The notes: generated from the sequence alone by a model not told the origin. A stretch of DNA of 64,000 nt from Amycolatopsis australiensis (GCF_900119165.1 NZ_FPJG01000006.1:1736001-1800000), one strand, 5' to 3'. Counted from the first letter of the stretch, positions 8,671 through 18,034 are shown. Numbers and translations are program-made.

Positions 8671-9636
8671 ATGTCGATCAAGACGTCCGGCCTGCACCAC
8701 GTCACCGCGATCGGCGGCGACCCGCAGCGCAACGCCGACTTCTACCTGCGGACACTGGGCCTGCGGCTGGTGAAGACCACCGTGAACTTCGACGACCCGG
8801 GCACCTACCACCTCTACTACGGCGACAGCTCGGGCAAGCCGGGCTCGCTGATGACGTTCTTCCCCTGGCCCGACGCGCCCAGCGGCCGCCACGGCACCGG
8901 GCAGGCGACGACCACGTCGTTCTCCGTCCCCGAGTCCTCGATCGGCTGGTGGCAGCGGCACCTGGCCGCCCAGGGCATCGAGACCGGCGAGATCCGCAAC
9001 GCCGACGAAGAGGACACGCTCACCTTCCGCGACCCCGACGGGCTCAAGCTCGCGCTCGTCGCGCACCCGCAGGGCGACCCGCGCGACCCGTGGGACACCG
9101 AGCTGGTGCCGGCCGAGCACGCGATCCGCGGCCTGCACTCGGTGACGCTCTCCGTGACGAAGGAGGACGCCACCGCGGGCATGCTCACCGACGGGCTCGG
9201 CCTCACCTTCGCCCACCAGGACAGCAACCGTCTGCGCTTCGCCGCCGGCGAGGGCGGGCCGGGCGCGCTGGTCGACGTTCTCGTGACGCCGGACGCGCCG
9301 CGCGGGCTGGTCGCCGCGGGCACCGTGCACCACGTCGCCTGGCGCGCGCCGGACGAGCGGACCCAGCAGGCCTGGCGGGAGGAACTCGTCGGCAAGGGCG
9401 TGCCCGTGACGTCCATTTTGGACCGCCAGTACTTCCGCTCGATCTACTTCCGCGAACCGGGTGGCACGCTCCTGGAGGTCGCGACCGACGAGCCCGGCTT
9501 CGCGATCGACGAGCCGCTGCTGGAACTGGGCCGCGCGCTCAAGCTGCCGCCGTGGCTGGAGCCGCGCCGCGAAGAGATCGAGCACATGCTGCCGAAGCTC
9601 GACCTGCCCGCCGAGAACAACCCGGAGCTGTCATGA
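8671..9636 (+). CDS. Ring-cleaving dioxygenase, MhqO type (two VOC domains)
   Basis: The 321-residue protein has two glyoxalase/dioxygenase domains: residues 1-140 beginning with GLHHVTAIGGDPQRNADFY and residues about 150-270 beginning with IRGLHSVTLSVTKEDAT. The opening LGLRLVKTTVNFDDPGTYHLYYGD is typical of the MhqO/MhqA/LinE-like extradiol dioxygenases that open hydroquinones or catechols with Fe(II). Metal ligand positions are HHV in domain 1, HHVAW near residue 225 and GTLLEVATDEP near residue 267. The ATG has a near-ideal AGGAGG. The following hydrolase overlaps by 4 bases (ATGA). Induction by quinones or catechols through the divergent MarR regulator is the likely control. Confidence 0.88.
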   Translation: MSIKTSGLHHVTAIGGDPQRNADFYLRTLGLRLVKTTVNFDDPGTYHLYYGDSSGKPGSLMTFFPWPDAPSGRHGTGQATTTSFSVPESSIGWWQRHLAAQGIETGEIRNADEEDTLTFRDPDGLKLALVAHPQGDPRDPWDTELVPAEHAIRGLHSVTLSVTKEDATAGMLTDGLGLTFAHQDSNRLRFAAGEGGPGALVDVLVTPDAPRGLVAAGTVHHVAWRAPDERTQQAWREELVGKGVPVTSILDRQYFRSIYFREPGGTLLEVATDEPGFAIDEPLLELGRALKLPPWLEPRREEIEHMLPKLDLPAENNPELS

Positions 9637-10235
9637 CGCTGACGCACAAGTACGTCGAGGGTGCGCCGGACGCGCCCGTCCTGCTCCTGCTGCACGGCAC
9701 GGGCGGCGGCCCCGGCGACCTGCTCCCGCTGGCGCGCGAGCTGAGCCCGGACTCCGCCGTGCTGGCCCCGGCCGGTCCGGTGTCGGAGCACGGCGCGGCG
9801 CGCTGGTTCCGGCGGCTGGCCGAGGGCGTGTTCGACCACGAAGACGTCGTCAAGCGCGCGAACCAGCTCGCGGACTTCGTCGTCGAAGCCCGGGAGAAGT
9901 ACGGCCTGGGCGGCCGGCGGCTGGTCGCGGTGGGCTTCTCCAACGGCGCGAACATCGCGGCGGCCGTGCTCCTGCTGCGGCCGGACGTCCTGCGGGAAGC
10001 AGCGCTGTTCGCGGCGATGTCGCCGGTCCCGGACCCGCCGTCGCACGACCTCGGCGGCTCCCGCGTCATCCTGGCCAACGGCGAACGCGACCCGATGGCG
10101 CCACTGGCGTCCACGGAGGAGCTGATCGGGTTCCTGCGCGAACGCGGCGCCGACGTCGTCACCCAGCGTCACTCAGGTGGGCACCAGATCACGCCGGACG
10201 GCGTCCGCGCCGCGGCGCAGTGGATCAAGCCCTGA
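9633..10235 (+). CDS. Alpha/beta hydrolase, carboxylesterase (MhqD-like)
   Basis: A 200-residue serine hydrolase of the phospholipase/carboxylesterase family. Visible elements: LLLLHGTGGGPGDLL (oxyanion-hole region), the nucleophile elbow VGFSNGANIAA (G-x-S-x-G), the Asp region ANGERDPMAP and the catalytic His in RHSGGHQIT. Size and motifs match MhqD, the partner of MhqO. Its ATG overlaps the dioxygenase stop, so the two proteins are made together; a role in hydrolysing ring-cleavage products or quinone conjugates is inferred from this coupling. Confidence 0.85.
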   Translation: MTLTHKYVEGAPDAPVLLLLHGTGGGPGDLLPLARELSPDSAVLAPAGPVSEHGAARWFRRLAEGVFDHEDVVKRANQLADFVVEAREKYGLGGRRLVAVGFSNGANIAAAVLLLRPDVLREAALFAAMSPVPDPPSHDLGGSRVILANGERDPMAPLASTEELIGFLRERGADVVTQRHSGGHQITPDGVRAAAQWIKP

Positions 10236-10277
10236 CGTTTGTACGGAGCGTATACCGGCTCGCCCTACGATCGGGCG

Positions 10278-11417
10278 ATGACTAACGAGGCACTACAGCG
10301 TGCTACCGAATTGCTGGACGCGGTCATCCTCGCCGACGGGCACAACGACCTGCCGTGGGAGCTCCGGCAGCACGGTGGCCCGAACCCGGTGACGGCGGCC
10401 GCGTCCCTCGACCTGACCGTCCGGCAGCCGGCCCTGCACACCGACTTCCCGAAGCTCGCCGACGGGAAGCTCGGCATGCAGTTCTGGTCGGTGTACGTGC
10501 CGTGCGAGTTCGAGGGCCACAGCGCCGTGACCGCCGTCCTCGAGCAGATCGAACTCGTCCACCAGCTGGCCGAGCGCTACCCCGACCGGCTCCGCCTGGC
10601 CGACACCGCCGACGAGGCCGAAGCGGCGTTCGCCGACGGCCGGATCGCGTCACTGCTCGGCGCCGAAGGCGGCCACTGCATCGCCGAGTCGCTCGGCGTG
10701 CTGCGGGTGCTGCGCCGCCTCGGCGTCCGCTACCTGACGCTGACGCACAACTACAACACGACCTGGGCCGATTCGGGCACCGACGAGCCGGTCCACGGCG
10801 GGCTCACCGAGTTCGGCCGCGACGTCGTGCGCGAGATGAACAAGATCGGCATGATGGTCGACCTCTCGCACGTCGCGCCGTCGACCATGCGCGACGCGAT
10901 CGAGGTCAGCTCGGTGCCGGTGATCTTCAGCCACTCCTCGTGCCTCGCGGTCAACGACCACCCGCGCAACATCCCGGACGACGTCCTCGCGCTGCTGCCC
11001 GGCAACGGCGGCGTCGCGATGACCACGTTCGTGCCGGCGTTCGTCTCACCGAAGGTCACCGCCTGGGATCAGGAGCTGAAGGCCGCCATGGAGGCGGCCG
11101 GGCAGGACTACCGGAACCTCGGGCAGCGCGGGCGGTTCGTGAAGGAGTGGGACGGCCCGCCCAAGCCGAAGGCCACCGTCGACGACGTGGTCGCGCACGT
11201 CGAGCACGCCCGCGAGGTCGCCGGGATCGACCACATCGGCCTCGGCGGCGACTACGACGGCGTCGGCTCGCTGCCGGAGGGGCTGGAGGACACGTCCAAG
11301 TACCCGGTGCTGTTCGCGGCCCTGCTCGAGCGCGGCTGGAGTGAGGAAGACTGCGCGAAACTGGCCGGGAAGAACACGCTCCGCGTGCTTCGCGAGGTCG
11401 ACGGCTTCGCCCGTTAG
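10278..11417 (+). CDS. Membrane dipeptidase (peptidase family M19)
   Basis: A 379-residue zinc dipeptidase of the renal-dipeptidase family in the amidohydrolase superfamily. Motifs: ADGHNDLPWEL (H-x-D metal pair), LLGAEGGHCI (bridging Glu), RYLTLTHNYNTTWADS, LSHVAP, FSHSSC, and GLGGDYDGVG near the C-terminus. It hydrolyses dipeptides, possibly also beta-lactams or D-amino-acid dipeptides; no signal peptide is seen, so it is likely cytoplasmic. ATG start, with a poor upstream Shine-Dalgarno match. Confidence 0.9.
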   Translation: MTNEALQRATELLDAVILADGHNDLPWELRQHGGPNPVTAAASLDLTVRQPALHTDFPKLADGKLGMQFWSVYVPCEFEGHSAVTAVLEQIELVHQLAERYPDRLRLADTADEAEAAFADGRIASLLGAEGGHCIAESLGVLRVLRRLGVRYLTLTHNYNTTWADSGTDEPVHGGLTEFGRDVVREMNKIGMMVDLSHVAPSTMRDAIEVSSVPVIFSHSSCLAVNDHPRNIPDDVLALLPGNGGVAMTTFVPAFVSPKVTAWDQELKAAMEAAGQDYRNLGQRGRFVKEWDGPPKPKATVDDVVAHVEHAREVAGIDHIGLGGDYDGVGSLPEGLEDTSKYPVLFAALLERGWSEEDCAKLAGKNTLRVLREVDGFAR

Positions 11418-11463
11418 GGGGTTTGACACAGCGCTCCCCGCGCGCCGGACGGACACTGAGGAC

Positions 11464-11919
11464 ATGACGCACGCGCGCGGGGGCGCGGCCGACCGCCCCA
11501 CCGGCCCGACCGACCACGACCTGCCCGGAACCGGCGGCCCCGGCCGCCACGAACTGGACGAGAGCGAGGTGCCCGAGGGCGCGCTCGAGCCCGCCGAGCT
11601 GCGGGCCGGCGACGTCCGGCCCGGCGCCGAGGAGGTCACGCCGGTCCGGCCGGCACCCGCCAAACCGGCCGCCAAGATCAAGCGGACCCGGATCAGCGGC
11701 ACCTGGGTCGCGGTGATCGCCGGGCTGCTCGTGCTCGTCGTCCTGCTGGTCTTCATCCTGCAGAACCTGGACTCGGTGACCGTGCACTTCTTCGGCGCCG
11801 AAGGCAGCCTGCCGCTGGCCATCGCGATGCTGTTCTCGGCCATCGGCGGGGCGGCGCTCGTCGCGCTCATCGGCGGCGCCCGGATCCTGCAGCTGCGCAA
11901 GCAGGCCCGGCGGCGCTGA
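11464..11919 (+). CDS. LapA/DUF1049-domain membrane protein
   Basis: A 151-residue protein. Residues 1-75 are acidic and Pro/Gly-rich with no fold apparent. Then comes a basic KIKRTRISGTW stretch and two transmembrane helices (about 82-102 and 115-138) with FILQNLDSVTVHFFGAEGSLPLAIAMLFSAIGGAALVA between, the hallmark of the lipopolysaccharide assembly protein A domain. In actinobacteria these proteins have no LPS role and their function is unknown. The C-terminus is basic (RILQLRKQARRR), expected in the cytoplasm. It converges with the next gene 3 bases away. Confidence 0.85.
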   Translation: MTHARGGAADRPTGPTDHDLPGTGGPGRHELDESEVPEGALEPAELRAGDVRPGAEEVTPVRPAPAKPAAKIKRTRISGTWVAVIAGLLVLVVLLVFILQNLDSVTVHFFGAEGSLPLAIAMLFSAIGGAALVALIGGARILQLRKQARRR

Positions 11920-11922
11920 CCC

Positions 11923-12744
11923 TCAGACGATGATCGACGTCATCGTCAGCACCTGGGCGCAAACGTTTTCGTCCCCGGTCGCGCGGACGCGGCCGAGGTC
12001 GGCGGCGTTGCGCGTGCAGAGGCGCCAGAACGTGTCGAAGTCCGTGGTCACGGCGGCCAGCGGGGTGCGCGACGGCGGCGCGCCGCGGTCCAGCGTCCAG
12101 CCGTCACGCTCGCGCCGGGCGTACCACTTGCCCACGCCGGTCACGGTGTAGCCGACCTGCTTGCCGACGCGCGCCTCGACGTTCCGCAGCGTGTGCGGCA
12201 GCGCCCGGACGAACGTGTCGGCGATCGGCTCGGCGTACTCGGCTTCGAGCGGCGTGTGCTCCAGTGCTTCGCGGATCTGCACGTGGTGGACCCAGAACTC
12301 CGAATAGTCGCGGGCCGCGTCGAGCCAGCGGGGCGCCGGCTCGGCACCCGCCCAGCTCACGGGTTCGCCGGGGACGTCGAGGTCCAGCTTGGCCCAGTAG
12401 TCGGTCGTCTGGCCCATGAACTCGTACAGCATCGTCAGCAGCACGTCGGTCGAGAGACGGCGGCACGCGACGACCCACTCCTCGTTGATCCGGTCGACGA
12501 ACCGCGCGAACGGCTCACCCGCACGGGGGGATTCCGCCCGGTGCCCGTCGCGGCCGCGGGACAGCCGGCCGACCTTGTCACCCAGCAGGTGGGCGGCGAC
12601 GTCCTTGACGGACCAGCCGGCGCACATCGTCGGCCGCTGCCAGTCTTCGTCGGTCAACGCGCCGAGCAGCGTCATCAGCGCCTGCTCCTCTTTCGCGAAG
12701 TACGGGAGGACGTCGATCGGCGGGCCCCAGCGCGTCGGACTCAT
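11923..12744 (-). CDS. DinB/maleylpyruvate isomerase N-terminal domain protein
   Basis: A 273-residue protein of the mycothiol-dependent maleylpyruvate isomerase/DinB superfamily. EEQALMTLLGALTDEDWQRPTMCAGWSVKDVAAHLLGDK is the typical first-helix and W-(S/T)-V-K-D-V-x-x-H-L metal-binding motif, and the C-terminal part has a WTLDRG...TDFDTFWRLCTRN pattern seen in these proteins. Function may be mycothiol-linked transfer or isomerisation; the substrate is unknown. The ATG giving MSPTRWG was chosen because GGGG lies 4 bases upstream; an ATG 9 bases earlier is possible. Confidence 0.8.
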   Translation of the reverse strand: MSPTRWGPPIDVLPYFAKEEQALMTLLGALTDEDWQRPTMCAGWSVKDVAAHLLGDKVGRLSRGRDGHRAESPRAGEPFARFVDRINEEWVVACRRLSTDVLLTMLYEFMGQTTDYWAKLDLDVPGEPVSWAGAEPAPRWLDAARDYSEFWVHHVQIREALEHTPLEAEYAEPIADTFVRALPHTLRNVEARVGKQVGYTVTGVGKWYARRERDGWTLDRGAPPSRTPLAAVTTDFDTFWRLCTRNAADLGRVRATGDENVCAQVLTMTSIIV

Positions 12745-12826
12745 GCGCCCCATAATGCCGGTCATCACACGCCCATCCGGCCTACCCGCAGGTAGCATCA
12801 GCCCGAACGCAGAGGGGAGTCCGCCG

Positions 12827-13618
12827 GTGAACGCAGAGCGACCGAACGGCCGGGGCACCGCCGACGAGGTGGCCGACTTCGCGCGCCGCGCCGGGCAGCT
12901 GGCGGGCTGGGCCGCGCGCACCGGCTTCGCGCTCGGCCGGAAGCTCCCGGGCGTCGAGACCGCCGAGCGCACCGTCCGGCAGGTCGAGCACCAGCTGCTG
13001 GCCGAGCTGCGGCGCCGGCTCGACGAGGTCGACGACCCGTACCACGCGGCGCTCACCGCGGCCTCGGCGATGAACCGCCCGGCCGTGCCGGGGAAGGTCG
13101 AAGCCACCGTCACGCTCGTGCCCGCGCGCGACAACCACGCCGAGCCGCTGCGCGCCGCGATGGCCGAGCTGCTCAACCACTCGATCGGCTTCGGCCGCGA
13201 CCGGGCCCGCGAATACTTCTACGCGATCATCCTCCGCCAGCTGACCCCGGACGAGGCCCGCATCCTGTCCGCGCTCTCGGACGGCTCGCCGTTCCCGGTG
13301 GTCGACGTCGTCGAGCGGACCGGCCTCGGCGGCAACGGCCGGGTCGCGCTGCGCAACGCCTCGACGGTCGGCAAGGCGGCCGGGGTGTCGCTGCCCGACC
13401 AGGTGCCCGGCTACGTCACGCGGCTGATCGGGCTCGGCCTCGTCGACCTCGACGAAGAGGTGCCGGCGCTGGAGACGCAGTACGAGATCCTGCTGACCGA
13501 CGAGACGGTGCGCGAGGCGGAGAAGCTGGTCAAGCGCCCGAAGTTCGTCCGGCGGACGATCCACATCTCGCGCCTGGGGGCGCAGTTCTGGCAGGCCTGC
13601 GACCCGAGCTTCGGATAG
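12827..13618 (+). CDS. Abi-alpha (DUF4393)-like protein
   Basis: A 263-residue protein with no transmembrane segment. The central part AEPLRAAMAELLNHSIGFGRDRAREYFYAIILRQLTPDEARILSALSDGSPFPVVDVVERTG resembles the Abi-alpha family (DUF4393), where 'L-x-P-D-E-A-R-I-L' and a following F-P-V-V-D-V run are characteristic, and the C-terminus has a winged-helix-like YEILLTDETVREAEKLVKR. Abi-alpha proteins were named from an abortive infection locus, but most are uncharacterised. The GTG start has AGAGGGGAG 7 bases upstream. The DUF445 gene follows after 4 bases. The family call is from pattern memory, not a profile search. Confidence 0.62.
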   Translation: MNAERPNGRGTADEVADFARRAGQLAGWAARTGFALGRKLPGVETAERTVRQVEHQLLAELRRRLDEVDDPYHAALTAASAMNRPAVPGKVEATVTLVPARDNHAEPLRAAMAELLNHSIGFGRDRAREYFYAIILRQLTPDEARILSALSDGSPFPVVDVVERTGLGGNGRVALRNASTVGKAAGVSLPDQVPGYVTRLIGLGLVDLDEEVPALETQYEILLTDETVREAEKLVKRPKFVRRTIHISRLGAQFWQACDPSFG

Positions 13619-13622
13619 CGGG

Positions 13623-14858
13623 ATGGGGGCCTTCCTCGGCGGCATCGTCGCCGACTTCGCGCGGCACTGGCCCCTCTACGTCTCGATCCCGGTCGTGGCC
13701 GCGCTGATCGGCTACGGCACCAAGCTCGTCGCGATCCGGATGATGTTCCAGCCGGTGGAGTTCCTCGGCGTCAAGCCGTTCTTCGGCTGGCAGGGCATCG
13801 TGCCGAAGCGCGCGGCGCGGATGGCGAGCATCGCCTGCGACACGATGACCGAGCAGCTGATCAAGCCGGCGGAGGTCGTGGCCCGGCTGGACGCGGGCCG
13901 GATCGCGAAGGAGATCGAGAAACCGCTGCTCTCGGCGGTCGAGGACATCGTGCGCGAGGTGGCGGCGGCCTACCAGCCGGGGCTGTGGGAGTCCCTGCCG
14001 GTGCGCGTGCAGCGGCTGGTGATCGAGCGCGTCCAGCACGAGTCGCCGCGGATGGTCGCGGCCGTGCTCGACCTGATCAAGTCCGATGTGGACAGCGTGT
14101 TCGACCTCAAGGGCATGGTGGTCACCAGCCTGGTCAAGGACAAGCGGCTGCTCAACCGGATCTTCCAGGAGGCGGGTGCGCGAGAGTTCAAGTTCATCGC
14201 CCGCTCGGGCCTGGTGTTCGGCGGCGCGATCGGCGTCATCCAGATGGTGGCCTGGGTGCTGTTCAAGTTCCCGCCGATCATGCCGGTGTTCGGCCTGTTC
14301 ACCGGCTGGTTCACCGACTGGCTGGCGTTGCGGATGATCTTCTACCCGATCGAGCCGCGCAAGTACTTCGGCGTGACGTGGCAGGGCCTGTTCCTGAAGC
14401 GGCGCGCGGAGGTCGCGGAGGCGTACGGGTCGTTGATCGCCAAGGAGATCATCACCCCGCACAACGTCATCGAGGCCATCCTGCACGGCCCGCTGTCGGA
14501 CCGGGTGCTGGCGCTGATCCAGCGCCAGCTCGACCGCGAGCTCGGCCGCCGGATGAAGCCGCTGCTGGTGTTCGCGGTGGGCAGCCGGAAGTACCAGGAC
14601 ATGAAACTGGCGATCGCGTCGCAGATCATGTCCCGCCTGCCGGAGACGATGCGCTACATCGAGGACTACGCGACCGACGCGATGGACATCCGCAACGTGC
14701 TGGTGTCGAAGATGAAGCAGCTGACCCCGCGTGAGTTCGAGCGGCTGCTGCGGCCGGCGTTCGAGCAGGACGAGTGGATCCTGATCGCGACGGGCGCGGT
14801 GCTCGGGTTCGCGGTCGGTGAGGCGCAGGTCCTGCTGCTGGAGCACCTGGCGGGCTAG
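13623..14858 (+). CDS. DUF445 family membrane protein
   Basis: A 411-residue protein with an N-terminal transmembrane helix (about residues 16-36), a long amphipathic middle, a central pair of hydrophobic segments (about 195-225) and a C-terminal helix (about 380-400). IPVVAALIGYGTKLVAIRMMFQPVEFLG and its repeat TGWFTDWLALRMIFYPIEPRKYFG, each followed by GWQGIVPKRAARMA or TWQGLFLKRRAEVAEAYG, are the duplicated DUF445 signature. Function is unknown in this family (YheB-like). It starts 4 bases after the Abi-alpha-like gene, so the two are cotranscribed. Confidence 0.88.
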   Translation: MGAFLGGIVADFARHWPLYVSIPVVAALIGYGTKLVAIRMMFQPVEFLGVKPFFGWQGIVPKRAARMASIACDTMTEQLIKPAEVVARLDAGRIAKEIEKPLLSAVEDIVREVAAAYQPGLWESLPVRVQRLVIERVQHESPRMVAAVLDLIKSDVDSVFDLKGMVVTSLVKDKRLLNRIFQEAGAREFKFIARSGLVFGGAIGVIQMVAWVLFKFPPIMPVFGLFTGWFTDWLALRMIFYPIEPRKYFGVTWQGLFLKRRAEVAEAYGSLIAKEIITPHNVIEAILHGPLSDRVLALIQRQLDRELGRRMKPLLVFAVGSRKYQDMKLAIASQIMSRLPETMRYIEDYATDAMDIRNVLVSKMKQLTPREFERLLRPAFEQDEWILIATGAVLGFAVGEAQVLLLEHLAG

Positions 14859-14972
14859 CGGACTGGCCGTCCGGGCGAGCAAGTCCACCCGATCGGCCGT
14901 ACCCGCGGACGTATCCCCGCCCGCCCCCCGCGCCTCTACTCTGCGGCAGGACGACGACGGGCGGGGGAGCCC

Positions 14973-17915
14973 ATGACCGCAGAACCGTGGCCGCAGGAAA
15001 TCCGGCTGGCGATGACGATGGTCGGCGGCGCCAGCCTGGCCGTCTGGATGGGCGGTGTCGCCAGTGAGACGTCGCAGCTGCTGCGCGAGTCCCGGGGTGA
15101 CGCCGCGCCCGGGCTCTACCGCAGGCTCCTCGACCTGCTGCGCGCGTCCGTCTCCATCGACGTGCTGACCGGGACCAGCGCCGGTGGGATCAACGCCGCC
15201 TGCCTCGGCCTCGCCGAGGCCTTCGGCTCCACGCCGGAGGTGCTGCGTGACACCTGGATCGAGATCGGCTCGCTGGACAACCTCGTCCGCGATCCGGCCG
15301 AAGCGCAGCCGCGGTCGGTGCTCGACGGCGACCGCGTGCTGCTCGGCGACCTCGAACGGGCACTGCACCGGATCACCGATCCCGGCACCCCGCCGCCGGC
15401 GGCGCCGGACATCACCGTGCTGCTCACCGGCACCATGATCGACGGCGAGACCACCCGGTTCGACGACGCGCTCGGCAACCTCGTGCGCGACACCGAGCAC
15501 CGGATGCTCTTCCGCTTCGAGGGTCCACTGTGGACAGAAGGTGTGCAGGGGCCGCTCGCGCTCGCCGCGCGGTCCACCGCGTCCTTCCCCGGTGCCTTCG
15601 AGCTGTCGCGGCTGCCCATCGGCACGGCGGCCGCCGACGAGCTGCACCCCGACATGACCGCCTACACCGACCTCACCCGGTCGCACTGGCTGACCGACGG
15701 CGGCGTGCTGCTCAACAAACCGCTGAGGCCGGCGCTGCGGGAGATCTTCGAGCGCCCGTCCCACGCGGACGTCCGGCGGCTGCTGCTCTACGTCGTGCCG
15801 ACCGGCGAGCGGGACGCCGCCGGGATCGCGTGCGACGCCGCAGATCCGCCGCTGCTGTCCAACGCGCTGAGCAAGGTCGTCTCCACGGTGATGAGCCAGT
15901 CGATCAGCGCCGAGCTCGATGACCTGACCCGGCACAACGACGCCGTCGTCCGGACCCGCGACACCCGCGTCTCGCTCGCGGCGCTCGGCCTGCGCGGCGG
16001 CCCGGACTGCCTGATCGACCGGCGCATCTCCGCCGCCTACCTGGAGCGGCGGACGGCCGAGGACGCGGCCGAGCTGGTCCGCGTCGCCGCCCGCCGGTAC
16101 GCACTGTCCGGTGTGGACACCGAAGCTCGCGAGTGGGCCTCCGGCATGTCGCAGCAGCTGCGGGCGGTCGCCGTCGCCGGACTGAGCAGCGGCATCCCGC
16201 CCGAGCCGCCGTCGACGACCATGACCGTGGCGGATCTCGTGGCCTACCGCACGAGCGCGCTCGACGACGCCGTGGCGACCGGGCTGCAGCTGATCAACGC
16301 CGGCTTCCGGCTCGGCCCGGACGCCACGCAGGCCAAGGAGCTCAACGACGCACGGGCCGGCCTGCACGCGGCGCGCCGGAAGTCCGCCAGGGGCGTGCGG
16401 CTGGCGGCGTGGATCGCCGGGCACGACGGGCCCGGCGCGAGCAGCACACTTGCGGGCTGGATCCGCGAACTGGCCGAGGAGTGGGCCGGTCTCGGTCGGT
16501 CGGACGCGGTCGCGCAGGCCTGGCCGATGGTCGTGACGGCGCTGCGGGCCGCGACGCCGACATTGCGTGCGCTGTCCGGAGAAGCGCCCGGCGGCACGGT
16601 CGAAACCCTGCTCGACTGGCTCGAACCCGGATCCACCGACGACGTCGTCCAAGCCCGGCTGCTGGCCCTGCACGTCGCGACGCGGGGCCTGCTCGCGCAG
16701 GCGCCGTCGGTCGACCAGCGCGTCGAGCTGGTGCAGGTCAGCGCGGATTCCCGGACGTTGCTGGACCTCAAGCGGCGCCGGTCGCGGGACAAGCTGACCG
16801 GGATGCAGGCCGGCTACTTCGGCGCGTTCTACAAGTCGTCGTGGCGCGCCAGCGACTGGATGTGGGGCCGCGTCGACGGCGCCGGCTGGCTGGTGCAGTG
16901 CCTGCTCGACCCGGTGCGGCTGGAGACCCTCCGCGACCTCCTCGGCGCGGAGGCGTTCCGCGAGGAACTCGTCGCGGCCTTGACGCCGGTCTGGCGCGCA
17001 CCCGACCGCGACGACAACGCCGAACCCGCCGAGGTCGGGCAGCTGACCGCGCAGCTCGACGCCGAACTGGCGTTCCTCGGCCTCGACGCGGGACTGCGCC
17101 CGGTCGCGTTCGGCGCCGCCCGCCCGGTCAGCATGCCGGTGACGGCGATGGTGCTGGCCCGCTCGCGGCAGGCGGAGATCGCCGCGGAGGAGCTGCCGGT
17201 CGTGGCGAAGCAGGCCGCCGCCGACGTCGAGGTGAGCGGGTGCAGCGGCCGGGCGTCGGCGGGGTTCCGGGCGCGGGCCGCGCAGCCGATCGACGGGCCG
17301 GCCGCCGCGCAGCGCGTGTTCCAGGCGTGCCAGGTCTCGGCGGAGAGGTTCGCGGGTGAGCAGGGCACCGCGCAGCTGACGCGCACGCTGGTCAAGCTCG
17401 GGGCCGCGACGGTCAACGCGGGGACGGTGGCGTTCCGCCTGCCCGGCGGCTGGCCGCGGACGGTCGCGGGCATCCTGCGGACGGTGGCCAGGAGCACGGC
17501 GAAGGTCACGCAGAGCGCGTCCCGGCTGGGCACGCCCGGTTCCCTGGTGGCCGGCGTGCTGGCGCTGCTGGCCGGGCTGGTGATCGGCGGCAACGGCGGC
17601 GCGGTCCTGCAGTGGGTCGGCCTCCCGGTGCTGGCCGGCGCGGTCGTCTACCTCGCGACGGCGTTGCTGACCATGGGCCGCGCGCCGCGGCGCGCGTTCG
17701 CCGTGCTGGGCGTGCTGGCCGTGGCGGCCTTGCTGCTGGCCGCGTTCCTGCCCCCGATCGCGCGGCCGTTCTTCGGCTGGCTGGGCAACGTCGTGGCCGG
17801 CTGGCGCCGCGGTGACGGCGCGGTGTGGTGGCTGGTGGTGTCCGGGTTGCTGATCCTGCCCGCCGTCGTGATGCCGGTGAGCGGGCTCTGGCGCCGGCTG
17901 CGGCACCGGGCCTGA
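14973..17915 (+). CDS. Large patatin-like phospholipase with DUF3376 and C-terminal membrane helices
   Basis: The 980-residue protein begins with a patatin domain: oxyanion motif MVGGASLAVWMGG (residues 16-28), nucleophile GTSAGG with Ser69, and the catalytic Asp in TDGGVLLNKP (Asp242). A long middle region (about 260-800) matches actinobacterial 'patatin-related' proteins with DUF3376. The C-terminus has four to five hydrophobic helices (about 845-975), so the enzyme is membrane anchored. Patatins cleave acyl esters of phospholipids; the native substrate here is unknown. The ATG has GGGGGAG 4-5 bases upstream. It follows the Abi-alpha-like/DUF445 pair after 114 bases on the same strand. Confidence 0.86.
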   Translation: MTAEPWPQEIRLAMTMVGGASLAVWMGGVASETSQLLRESRGDAAPGLYRRLLDLLRASVSIDVLTGTSAGGINAACLGLAEAFGSTPEVLRDTWIEIGSLDNLVRDPAEAQPRSVLDGDRVLLGDLERALHRITDPGTPPPAAPDITVLLTGTMIDGETTRFDDALGNLVRDTEHRMLFRFEGPLWTEGVQGPLALAARSTASFPGAFELSRLPIGTAAADELHPDMTAYTDLTRSHWLTDGGVLLNKPLRPALREIFERPSHADVRRLLLYVVPTGERDAAGIACDAADPPLLSNALSKVVSTVMSQSISAELDDLTRHNDAVVRTRDTRVSLAALGLRGGPDCLIDRRISAAYLERRTAEDAAELVRVAARRYALSGVDTEAREWASGMSQQLRAVAVAGLSSGIPPEPPSTTMTVADLVAYRTSALDDAVATGLQLINAGFRLGPDATQAKELNDARAGLHAARRKSARGVRLAAWIAGHDGPGASSTLAGWIRELAEEWAGLGRSDAVAQAWPMVVTALRAATPTLRALSGEAPGGTVETLLDWLEPGSTDDVVQARLLALHVATRGLLAQAPSVDQRVELVQVSADSRTLLDLKRRRSRDKLTGMQAGYFGAFYKSSWRASDWMWGRVDGAGWLVQCLLDPVRLETLRDLLGAEAFREELVAALTPVWRAPDRDDNAEPAEVGQLTAQLDAELAFLGLDAGLRPVAFGAARPVSMPVTAMVLARSRQAEIAAEELPVVAKQAAADVEVSGCSGRASAGFRARAAQPIDGPAAAQRVFQACQVSAERFAGEQGTAQLTRTLVKLGAATVNAGTVAFRLPGGWPRTVAGILRTVARSTAKVTQSASRLGTPGSLVAGVLALLAGLVIGGNGGAVLQWVGLPVLAGAVVYLATALLTMGRAPRRAFAVLGVLAVAALLLAAFLPPIARPFFGWLGNVVAGWRRGDGAVWWLVVSGLLILPAVVMPVSGLWRRLRHRA

Positions 17916-18034
17916 CGCCGTCCCCCGTCCGGCCCGTCGCCTTGCGATCACCGGGGTTTGGGGTCATGGTTCGGGGAGACCGCGAACCACGGGTGCGCGG
18001 CCCAGGCGCGCGTGTGCCCAATGATCGCCACCTT

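Noticed and set aside
13530..17951. Open frame of over 1400 codons on the minus strand opposite the patatin gene
   Set aside because: It is the GC-driven shadow of the patatin and DUF445 genes: Arg/Ala/Gly/Pro-rich, with no domain, while the plus strand has clear catalytic motifs.
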